From CAZRIE01 sp964600075 (GTDB taxonomy: Bacteria; Bacteroidota; Bacteroidia; Flavobacteriales; Flavobacteriaceae), in the NCBI GenBank assembly GCA_964600075.1, contig CAZRIE010000027.1, forward strand, positions 1 through 43,305: 43,305 bases of DNA, in the 5' to 3' direction. A program made the position numbers and the translations under genes. Below the pieces are notes generated by a model, which worked only from the letters and a program-made list of their open reading frames with translations, was not told where the DNA came from and ran no database searches. Positions 15,934 to 23,071 of this stretch are shown here, in pieces. Positions within the stretch are counted from its first letter, which is position 1. The number at the start of each line of letters is the position of its first letter.

Positions 15934-16173
15934 ATGATTATGAACGACTCAGATCGTAGTGCTAAAATTAAAACGGCGCAAATAAACCAAGCCTTGGGTT
16001 TTTTCATATTCGTATTTGGTATTATCATAACCATAGCCATGGCTTTTACTCAAACATTCATTCAACAAATGACCGATTTGGTTGCGGGTCTTGTCCTGAT
16101 GATTATAGGCGGAGGTATGATGTGGAAGTCAAAAAGAACACTTAAAAGACACAAACACAAAGAAGCAAAATAA
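15934..16173 (+). CDS. Small membrane protein, second in the pair
   Basis: 79 residues, start chosen at ATG 15934 (MIMNDSDRSAKIK). The longer in-frame start at 15853 would overlap the previous gene by 70 bp and add a segment without protein-like content. Two hydrophobic helices (LGFFIFVFGIIITIAMAF and LVAGLVLMIIGGGMMW) are followed by a highly basic tail (KSKRTLKRHKHKEAK), so the C-terminus should face the cytoplasm. It lies 11 bp after the previous gene and 10 bp before the GH2 gene. Function unknown. Confidence 0.65.
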   Translation: MIMNDSDRSAKIKTAQINQALGFFIFVFGIIITIAMAFTQTFIQQMTDLVAGLVLMIIGGGMMWKSKRTLKRHKHKEAK

Positions 16174-16183
16174 TAGCTTAGAT

Positions 16184-18805
16184 ATGACGAAAAGCTTCAA
16201 GATGTGTCTATCGGATAATTGGAAAATACAATCTTCAAAGAATATTTTGGAAAATGGAGCCGTTATTTCAACTAACGACCACAACAAAATTACATGGATT
16301 CCCACATGTGTTCCAGCAACTGTTCTTGGCACGTTGGTCGCCAATGAAATAGTTGAGAACCCTTATTTCGGAGAGAACTTAAAAACGATTTCGAACGAAT
16401 TATTTGAAGTGCCTTGGTGGTACGCGACCCATTTTACACTTGACGATTTGCAATCCCAAAAATCGGCTGCATTATATTTTGATGGAATAAACTACAAAGC
16501 GAACGTTTGGCTAAATGGAAAACAAATAACGGATGTCAAAACTATCAATGGTGCTTATCGCCGTACCTCATTTAATGTAAGCGAGCATATTGTTGTAGGC
16601 AAAAACATGCTGGCCATTGAAGTTATTCCACCAAAGCCTGGGGATTTCAGTACTGGTTTTGTTGATTGGAACCCCTCTCCACCAGATGGTAATATGGGTA
16701 TTTTCAGGCCTGTAACCCTAGAACTTCATCAAGGAGTACGAATTGAAAATCCGTTTGTAAAGACCAAAGTAGATCTGAAGACTTTAAAGAAGGCAGATTT
16801 AATAGTTTCCGCAGAATTGAAAAATGACACTCAAAAACCTGTTGCCGGTATTCTAAGGGGAACAATAGCGGATAGTGTGTTTGAGAAGGAGGTAACTATT
16901 CTTGCAAACGGTAACAAACGGGTCGAATTTACGGCTGAAGATTTTCCGCAATTAGTATTCGACAACCCAAGACTTTGGTGGCCAATCAATTTAGGAAAAC
17001 CTGAACTTTACGAATTGGAATTGGAGTTCGAGATAGAAGGCCAAATTTCAAGTAGCGAGCATACTAGGTTGGGTATTCGCCAAGTGGAGGATTATTGGTT
17101 GAACGACATCCATCGCGGATTTAAAATAAATGGCCAAAAAGTGCTGATCAAAGGTGCAGGGTGGACGGATGATCTGCTTCTAATGGATACCGATGAAAGT
17201 ATAGAGGCTCAGGTCAACTATGTGAAACAGATGAATCTGAATTGTATTCGGTTGGAAGGCATCTGGGGAAAAAATCATAAATTATATGATTTATGCGATG
17301 AACATGGTATTTTGCTCATGGTCGGTTGGAGCTGCCATTGGGAACATGAGATTCACATGGGCGTACTGGTCGACGAGCGATTCGGTGGGGTTTACAGGCC
17401 AGAACATGTAGATCACGTTGCCAAAGCATGGGAAGAGCAAATCATATGGCTGCGTAACCACCCTAGCATATTTGTTTGGACGGTCGCTAGCGATAAGGTA
17501 CCGATTACTGCTTTAGAGCAAAAATATATTGAAACGTTTGCCGAATATGACCCGACACGGCCCTATTTGAATTCTACTGGCGGTGTTGGTAGCGACCAAC
17601 ACGTTATCGGCAGCGAAGATGTCATAAGCGAGATCAGTGGTTCGTCAGGGGTGAAGATGTTGGGGCCTTATGCCTATACCGCCCCGGTATATTGGTTTAC
17701 CGATACAAATTTCGGAGGTGCTTACGGATTCAATACAGAAACCGGTCCAGGAGCTCAAATTCCCCAGTTGGAAAGTTTGAGAAAATTTATTCCTGAAGAT
17801 AAATTATGGCCGATCAACGAAATTTGGAACTACCATTGCGGGCGATACGAGTTTTCAGACCTTAGTCGTTTTAGTGAAGCTATCGATCAACGTTATGGCA
17901 AACCGGATTCCATAGTAGCATTCAATAAAAGGGCTCAGGCGATGAACTATGAATTGATGCGGCCCATGTTCGAAGCATTTCAGGTTTATAAGAAAAGGTC
18001 CACTGGGGTTATCCAATGGATGTTGAATGCGGCATGGCCTAAAATGTACTGGCAATTGTACGACTATTATTTGATGCCTACAGCTGCTTTTTATGCCACG
18101 CAGAAAGCCTGTTCGCCCTTGCATTTGATTTATAACTATGGTAATCATAAGATTTATGCGATCAACGACTATCTTCATGAAGTTAAAAACCTGAAAGCAC
18201 GGATCCGGGTTTACGATATTAAGTCCGTATTACTTTTAGAAGAGAATGTTTCTTTCGACGCACTCCCTGATAGTTCTATTTCTATATTTAAAGTGCAGGA
18301 GTTAAAAAACCTTTCGACAACATATTTTATAGACCTGCGCCTTTTGGATAGTAGGGAAAAGGAAATTGGCAATAATTTTTATTGGCTGTCCACTCAAGAG
18401 GAAATTTTGGACTACGAGACAGATTTGGGCGAATTCGCTTATCATACCCCGAGTAAGGAATATGCAGATTTGAAGTTGATCGATTCCCTTCCAAAAATCG
18501 ATTTGGCTATGGCTTATCATCATGAAAAATTTGGGAACGAACAGACTATAACTACACAAGTAGAAAACACCTGCGATACTATCGCTTTTTTGATTAACCT
18601 TAATATAGTTGAAAAGGGAACAGGCGAAGTCATACTTCCTATTTTTTGGGAGGATAATTTCATCAGCTTATTGCCAAGCGAAAAAAGAAGTTTGCGGGTC
18701 ACCTTTAAAAGTGTCGCCGTACCGGAACTAAAAGTGGATGGCTGGAATTTAAATAAAATTAGTTATGAAAAAATTAGCGATACAGGGCGGGAAGCCCTGC
18801 CGTGA
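16184..18805 (+). CDS. GH2 glycosidase of the exo-beta-D-glucosaminidase (CsxA) type, predicted cytosolic
   Basis: 873 residues in GH2 order: sugar-binding beta-sandwich (about 10-180, with YFDGINYKANVWLNGKQI and DWNPSPPDGNMGIFRPVTLE, typical of CsxA-like enzymes), immunoglobulin-like domain (about 185-300), TIM barrel (about 300-600), then C-terminal beta domains. The acid/base motif reads TVASDKVP (Asp437). In CsxA-type enzymes this residue is Asp in a GSD-like motif, not the Glu of ordinary beta-galactosidases. The nucleophile motif is FNTETGPG (Glu519). There is no signal peptide, and the frame is closed just upstream, so the enzyme should act in the cytosol on imported substrate. Its 3' end overlaps the aminotransferase gene by 41 bp. 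Substrate by homology is a terminal beta-linked glucosamine, but CsxA-like GH2 proteins include other beta-mannoside or glucoside specificities. Confidence 0.88.
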   Translation: MTKSFKMCLSDNWKIQSSKNILENGAVISTNDHNKITWIPTCVPATVLGTLVANEIVENPYFGENLKTISNELFEVPWWYATHFTLDDLQSQKSAALYFDGINYKANVWLNGKQITDVKTINGAYRRTSFNVSEHIVVGKNMLAIEVIPPKPGDFSTGFVDWNPSPPDGNMGIFRPVTLELHQGVRIENPFVKTKVDLKTLKKADLIVSAELKNDTQKPVAGILRGTIADSVFEKEVTILANGNKRVEFTAEDFPQLVFDNPRLWWPINLGKPELYELELEFEIEGQISSSEHTRLGIRQVEDYWLNDIHRGFKINGQKVLIKGAGWTDDLLLMDTDESIEAQVNYVKQMNLNCIRLEGIWGKNHKLYDLCDEHGILLMVGWSCHWEHEIHMGVLVDERFGGVYRPEHVDHVAKAWEEQIIWLRNHPSIFVWTVASDKVPITALEQKYIETFAEYDPTRPYLNSTGGVGSDQHVIGSEDVISEISGSSGVKMLGPYAYTAPVYWFTDTNFGGAYGFNTETGPGAQIPQLESLRKFIPEDKLWPINEIWNYHCGRYEFSDLSRFSEAIDQRYGKPDSIVAFNKRAQAMNYELMRPMFEAFQVYKKRSTGVIQWMLNAAWPKMYWQLYDYYLMPTAAFYATQKACSPLHLIYNYGNHKIYAINDYLHEVKNLKARIRVYDIKSVLLLEENVSFDALPDSSISIFKVQELKNLSTTYFIDLRLLDSREKEIGNNFYWLSTQEEILDYETDLGEFAYHTPSKEYADLKLIDSLPKIDLAMAYHHEKFGNEQTITTQVENTCDTIAFLINLNIVEKGTGEVILPIFWEDNFISLLPSEKRSLRVTFKSVAVPELKVDGWNLNKISYEKISDTGREALP

Positions 18806-20054
18806 TACGACCATAAATCCGTGGCCAAAATGGCCTGTTTGGGGAAAGGAAGAAGAAGTGGCCCTGATTGAAGTCTTGAACAGTGGCGTTTGGTCGTATA
18901 ACGGCCCAAAAGAAACTGAATTCAATCGGCTTTTTGCCGAGTTTACGGGTACAAAATATTCCATTTGCACTGTTAATGGTACGGTTACCATGCAGCTTGC
19001 CTTAGAAGCAATGGGCATAGGGGTTGGTGATGAGGTCATTGTTCCCGGTATCACTTGGCAAGCCACGGCTGCCACGGTCATCGATGTAAATGCGACCCCG
19101 ATTTTGGTCGATGTTCTTGAAGATACATGGTGTATTGACCCGTTAGAGATTGAAAAAGCGATTACGCCCAAAACAAAGGCGATAATGGTGGTTCATTTGT
19201 ATGGTGCTTTTGCCGATATGGATGCCATAATGGGAATCGCGGAGAAACACAAATTACATGTAATTGAAGATTGTGCACATAAACATGGGGGAGAATGGAA
19301 GGGAAAAAGAGCCGGGAGCATTGGCGATGTCGGTAGCTTTAGTTTTCAATTGTCAAAACACCTGACTGCTGGTGAGGGTGGTTCTATGACTACAGATGAT
19401 TCCGATTTAGCGGAAAAATTGGATGCCCTTAGAAACTGTGGTCGCAGACCTGAAGGAGATTCACTCATTGGGGCAGATAAGGGTATCGGGGACTATGGCG
19501 ACGACGGTAATTTCATCCAATCGGGAAACTTAAGAATTACCGAGTTTCAAGCGGCTATTTTAGTAGAAGGTTTGAAAAGGTTGCCAACACAGAATGCAAC
19601 TAGAGATGCAAACGGAGCGTATTTAAACGGACTTTTAAAAGAGATTCCTGGTGTAGTCCCTTTAAAAAGAGATGCTAGAGAAACCAAAAAAGCATATTTT
19701 AATTATGCTTTTAGGTACGATAAAAATAAGTTTAAGGGGTTGGCTGTCAAGAAATTCAGGAGTGCCTTGGAAGCTGAATTGGGCATCATCGTAGATGCCT
19801 GTTACGAGCCTTTGAACAACTGCACGCTGTACGTACCACATACCAAACCGGCACGACATAAATTGAACGAAACATATTGGGCAGCTATTGATCCTACAAG
19901 ATTTAAGTTACCGGTATGTGAACGCATTTTTGAAAAGGAGTCCGTCTGTTTGCACCACAAAATTCTATTGGGAACCAAGGCGGATATGGATTTAATCGCA
20001 ACTGCCATTCAGAGAATATATAAACAAGCGGAAGAATTAATGGTCCAAAATTGA
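18765..20054 (+). CDS. DegT/DnrJ/EryC1/StrS-family PLP aminotransferase
   Basis: 429 residues. It starts MKKLAIQGGKPCRD, the usual opening of the subgroup containing AHBA synthase and L-glutamine:scyllo-inosose aminotransferase. Other signs are WSYNGPKETEFNRLFAEFTG, the VIEDCAHKHGG loop that positions the cofactor, and Lys198 in FSFQLSKHLTAGEGG, the PLP Schiff-base lysine. The family moves an amino group onto or off a keto-sugar or keto-cyclitol. Such genes are usually biosynthetic; here one sits inside a catabolic operon, overlapped by GH2 upstream and by the next gene downstream. An oxidoreductase two genes on could make its keto substrate. Direction and substrate are inference. Confidence 0.9.
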   Translation: MKKLAIQGGKPCRDTTINPWPKWPVWGKEEEVALIEVLNSGVWSYNGPKETEFNRLFAEFTGTKYSICTVNGTVTMQLALEAMGIGVGDEVIVPGITWQATAATVIDVNATPILVDVLEDTWCIDPLEIEKAITPKTKAIMVVHLYGAFADMDAIMGIAEKHKLHVIEDCAHKHGGEWKGKRAGSIGDVGSFSFQLSKHLTAGEGGSMTTDDSDLAEKLDALRNCGRRPEGDSLIGADKGIGDYGDDGNFIQSGNLRITEFQAAILVEGLKRLPTQNATRDANGAYLNGLLKEIPGVVPLKRDARETKKAYFNYAFRYDKNKFKGLAVKKFRSALEAELGIIVDACYEPLNNCTLYVPHTKPARHKLNETYWAAIDPTRFKLPVCERIFEKESVCLHHKILLGTKADMDLIATAIQRIYKQAEELMVQN

Positions 20055-20896
20055 TGAAAAAGAAGGTAAGTTTTTGTAGAAATGTATTAGTGTTATTTTC
20101 CCTTCTCTTTCTGAGCTTATCTGCTATAGGTCAATCGGAAGCTTTGCCTGACTTGCCGCTCCAAGGCATTTGTGCGCATCGTGGTGCAATGCAAACGCAC
20201 CCTGAAAATACAATTGCAGCTTTCAAAGAAGCTATACGATTGGGTGTACAAATGATTGAATTTGATGTACAATTGACAAAAGATGATAAGCTTGTGATAA
20301 TGCATGATGCTAAAGTTGATAGTACAACAAATGGATCAGGCAGGGTAAGAAGGTTAACATTAGATGAAATACGAAATCTTGATGCAGGCTCATGGAAATC
20401 TGAAAAGTATGCTGGTGAAAAAGCACCAACCCTGAAAGAAGTACTTCAAATAATGCCTCCAACTATATGGCTTAACATCCATTTAAAAGGAAATAAAAAA
20501 TTGGGAATTGAAACAGCAAAGTTGGTTGTTTCGGAAAATAGAACTCATCAAGCAATCATTGCTTGTAAAAAGAAAGCAGCCAAAGGTGTTCAGCAAGTTA
20601 GTTCAAAAATCAAGATTTGTAATATGCAACGCTTATCGTCCCGCTTAAAATATATTGATAGGACAATAGCAAAAAGGTATCCTTTTATTCAGTTGAGAAA
20701 ACGTCGAAATAACGAATTTTTAAAAAGGGATGTTGAATATTTAAAGAAAAATGGCATCCATATAAATTATGTCCAGGCCAATGAGCCGCAAGAAATTGGT
20801 GAGTTGCTAGATCTTGGGGTCGATTTTATTTTTACTGACGATTTGGTGATAATGGTTCGTGCTTTTGATAGCTATATGGCACTTCGAAAAAAATGA
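20054..20896 (+). CDS. Exported glycerophosphodiester phosphodiesterase-family protein
   Basis: 280 residues from the ATG at 20054, which overlaps the TGA of the previous gene by one base (a TTG lies 3 bp upstream). Signal peptide 1-26. GDPD motif ICAHRGAMQTHPENT (His42, Arg43, Glu51), then IEFDVQLTKDDKLVIMHD (Glu69, Asp71, His84): general acid/base and metal ligands are all present. The later family EIK position reads NIHLKG. The family hydrolyses glycerophosphodiesters, and Bacteroidota polysaccharide loci carry members that may cut other phosphodiesters. The gene looks more AT-rich than its neighbours, which hints at a separate origin. Confidence 0.85.
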   Translation: MKKKVSFCRNVLVLFSLLFLSLSAIGQSEALPDLPLQGICAHRGAMQTHPENTIAAFKEAIRLGVQMIEFDVQLTKDDKLVIMHDAKVDSTTNGSGRVRRLTLDEIRNLDAGSWKSEKYAGEKAPTLKEVLQIMPPTIWLNIHLKGNKKLGIETAKLVVSENRTHQAIIACKKKAAKGVQQVSSKIKICNMQRLSSRLKYIDRTIAKRYPFIQLRKRRNNEFLKRDVEYLKKNGIHINYVQANEPQEIGELLDLGVDFIFTDDLVIMVRAFDSYMALRKK

Positions 20897-20918
20897 GCGT
20901 TAAAATGAAAACAATTAA

Positions 20919-21929
20919 ATGAAGACTATAAAAATAGCGTTGGTAGGCGCGGGTTATATCGCCGATTATCATGCGCGCGGCCTTAAGAGTATTCCAGAAG
21001 TTGAAGTTGTGGCCGTTGTGGCTAAAACAAGCGATAGTGCAGAAAAATTTGCCTTACGGCACGGTATTAAAAACGCCTATACCGATGTTATAGAAGTTGT
21101 GGAAAACCATACTATTGATGGTGTTATAATCTCTACACCGAACCAATTTCATGCACCTTATGCAATAGATCTTCTAAAAAGCGGGAAAGCCGTCTTTCTA
21201 GAAAAACCCATGGCTATGAATGCCGAAGAGGGAAGGCAAATCGAGGAGGTTTCTAAGGAATATGATCAATTGGTTATGGTGGGCCACATGTGGCGATTCG
21301 ATACGGATACCAATTATATAAAGGATAGTATCGCTTCCGGAGAACTCGGAAGGGTTTTCAAGACAAAGGGATATGGCATTCATGAAAATTGGGGTCCTTC
21401 AGGATGGTTTACGAAAAAAGAACTGGCTGGCGGTGGAGCACTAGCGGACATGGGCGTTCATGCTATTGATTCCATAAGATATCTGCTTGGAGACCCTAAA
21501 CCCATAAAAGTATACGCGAGAATTGCAACGAATTTTGGGGATTATGATGTAGATGATACGGGGATTTTGGTCATCACGTGGGATAACGGAACGGAAAGTA
21601 TTATCGAAAGTGGCTGGTGGCATCCACATATGGATGGCCCCGAGGCCAGTGCCGGGATTTTCGGGACCAAGGGATACGCAAGCTTGTTCCCGACCTTTCT
21701 GAAAATAACAAAAGGAGAGGATTTGTTCGAGAAGATTGTACCCGAACTTCCCAAAAGAGAAGAACATTGTGATCAAGTCATCTATACCCGGCAAATGGAA
21801 CATTTTGTAACATCCATAAAAAATAACGAAAGACCGAGTCCTGGTTTATCGGAAGGTCAGATTGTACTCGATATTGTGGATGCTGCTTACGAATCTGCAA
21901 AAACCGGGGAAGTTGTCAATTTAATATGA
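20919..21929 (+). CDS. Gfo/Idh/MocA-family NAD(P)-dependent sugar oxidoreductase
   Basis: 336 residues. N-terminal Rossmann fold with VGAGYIADYHARGL, the family's EKP motif in FLEKPMAM (Glu95, Lys96, Pro97) and catalytic HxxD in DMGVHAIDSIRYLLG (His181, Asp184). A C-terminal alpha/beta domain closes the substrate site. The family oxidises a sugar or cyclitol hydroxyl, or hydrolyses glycosides by transient oxidation. No signal peptide, so it acts in the cytosol. It lies 22 bp after the GDPD gene. With the DegT aminotransferase it forms a ketose-making and amine-transfer pair. Confidence 0.9.
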   Translation: MKTIKIALVGAGYIADYHARGLKSIPEVEVVAVVAKTSDSAEKFALRHGIKNAYTDVIEVVENHTIDGVIISTPNQFHAPYAIDLLKSGKAVFLEKPMAMNAEEGRQIEEVSKEYDQLVMVGHMWRFDTDTNYIKDSIASGELGRVFKTKGYGIHENWGPSGWFTKKELAGGGALADMGVHAIDSIRYLLGDPKPIKVYARIATNFGDYDVDDTGILVITWDNGTESIIESGWWHPHMDGPEASAGIFGTKGYASLFPTFLKITKGEDLFEKIVPELPKREEHCDQVIYTRQMEHFVTSIKNNERPSPGLSEGQIVLDIVDAAYESAKTGEVVNLI

Positions 21930-22247
21930 GTACTTAATATTAGTATGCTAGGATAACAGTATATTCTTTACACTATTTGGTCGGTGAAAATGATACTCGA
22001 CAGGACCCTCCCCTTATTTTCAAGGAGCGACACAGCGATTAGCTGTGGGCGAGCTTTAGCATGGCAAGGCGGAGTGGTCTTTTCGGAAGCTTTAAAATTT
22101 TCAATATATCATAGCGCCAAGAATAGTAGGCTAAAAGGATAAATTTTTAATATGCATTGAGCTACTGACCTCTTAAAAAGCGATATATTTCAACACGGAC
22201 CCTTATTTTGCAGGGAGGTCTAATAGTCTCTTATTTCATCTAAAACC
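21930..22247. repeat. Intergenic REP-like palindromic element interrupting the operon
   Basis: 318 bp without a gene. Bases 22003-22080 form an imperfect palindrome: GGACCCTCC at one end and GGAGTGGTC at the other, with inner hairpins CCTT..AAGG and CACAGC-GATTA-GCTGTG (22031-22047). A shortened second unit, GGACCCTTATTTTGCAGGGAGGTC in two halves, lies at 22197-22220, and GACCTC at 22167-22172 mirrors its GAGGTC. Such ACCCTCC..TTATTTT.. modules resemble dispersed non-coding repeats of Flavobacteriia. The element may split the operon or stabilise the upstream mRNA. Confidence 0.5.
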
Positions 22248-23060
22248 ATGGCAGATAGTATTTTACAAAAGTTAAAAAAAGGAGATACCGTTTACGGTAC
22301 GTGTATTGTTTCTACTTCGCCACTTTGGTCGAAAGCGGTTAGTACCTCTGTATTGGATTTTGTCTTTTTAGACACCGAGCATATCCCTTTGGACCGGACC
22401 GAGCTGTGTTTTCTATGTCAGTTATATACTGCCAAGGGCATAACCCCTATCGTGCGTATATCGAGCCCGGATCCTTACTTGGCCTGTATGGCCAAAGATG
22501 CTGGTGCCGTTGGCGTTGTCGCCCCTTATATTGAAAGTGTTGATCAGATACGTGAACTGGTAGGCGCTACCAAATATCGCCCCTTAAAGGGAGAGCGTTT
22601 GCAAAACGTTCTCAACGGTAATGAGGTTTTGGGTCAGGAACTCAAAACCTATCTCGAAAAGTATAATACCGGCAGTTTGTGTATGGTAAATATTGAAAGT
22701 ATTGCGGCAGTTGAGAACCTTGACGCACTGCTAAATGTTCCGGGGTTGGATGGGGTTATAATAGGCCCGCACGACCTGACCATAAATATGGGATTTCCCG
22801 AGCAATATGATCATCCTGATTTCGAGAAAGTGGTCAAGGAGATTATTGGTAAAGCAAGAAGTAAAAATCTAGCGGCCGGAATCCATTTTCCGGCCGGTAC
22901 CGATCGACAGGTCAAATGGATGAAGGAAGGCACGAACATGGTATTGCACAGCTCCGATATGTTTCTTTTCAGTCAAAAACTCATTGAGGATATCGGTAAA
23001 ATTAAGAATGCTGTAGGAGATATTATAAAGCACAATGAAGATACCAATCCGGCCATCTAA
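22248..23060 (+). CDS. HpcH/HpaI-family aldolase (2-keto-3-deoxy acid aldolase-like)
   Basis: 270 residues forming a TIM barrel. Motifs: FLDTEHIPLDRTE (about 40-52, with the catalytic His), VRISSPDPYLACMAKDAGAV, IESIAAVENLDALLNVPGLD (metal-binding Glu) and VIIGPHDLTINMG (metal-binding Asp). The family cleaves 2-keto-3-deoxy sugar acids or related keto acids into pyruvate and an aldehyde, with a divalent metal ion. Such a step fits uronic- or aldonic-acid catabolism. It is separated from the previous gene by a repeat element, and 11 bp separate it from the hydrolase gene downstream. Confidence 0.88.
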   Translation: MADSILQKLKKGDTVYGTCIVSTSPLWSKAVSTSVLDFVFLDTEHIPLDRTELCFLCQLYTAKGITPIVRISSPDPYLACMAKDAGAVGVVAPYIESVDQIRELVGATKYRPLKGERLQNVLNGNEVLGQELKTYLEKYNTGSLCMVNIESIAAVENLDALLNVPGLDGVIIGPHDLTINMGFPEQYDHPDFEKVVKEIIGKARSKNLAAGIHFPAGTDRQVKWMKEGTNMVLHSSDMFLFSQKLIEDIGKIKNAVGDIIKHNEDTNPAI

Positions 23061-23071
23061 TAAATAACCAA

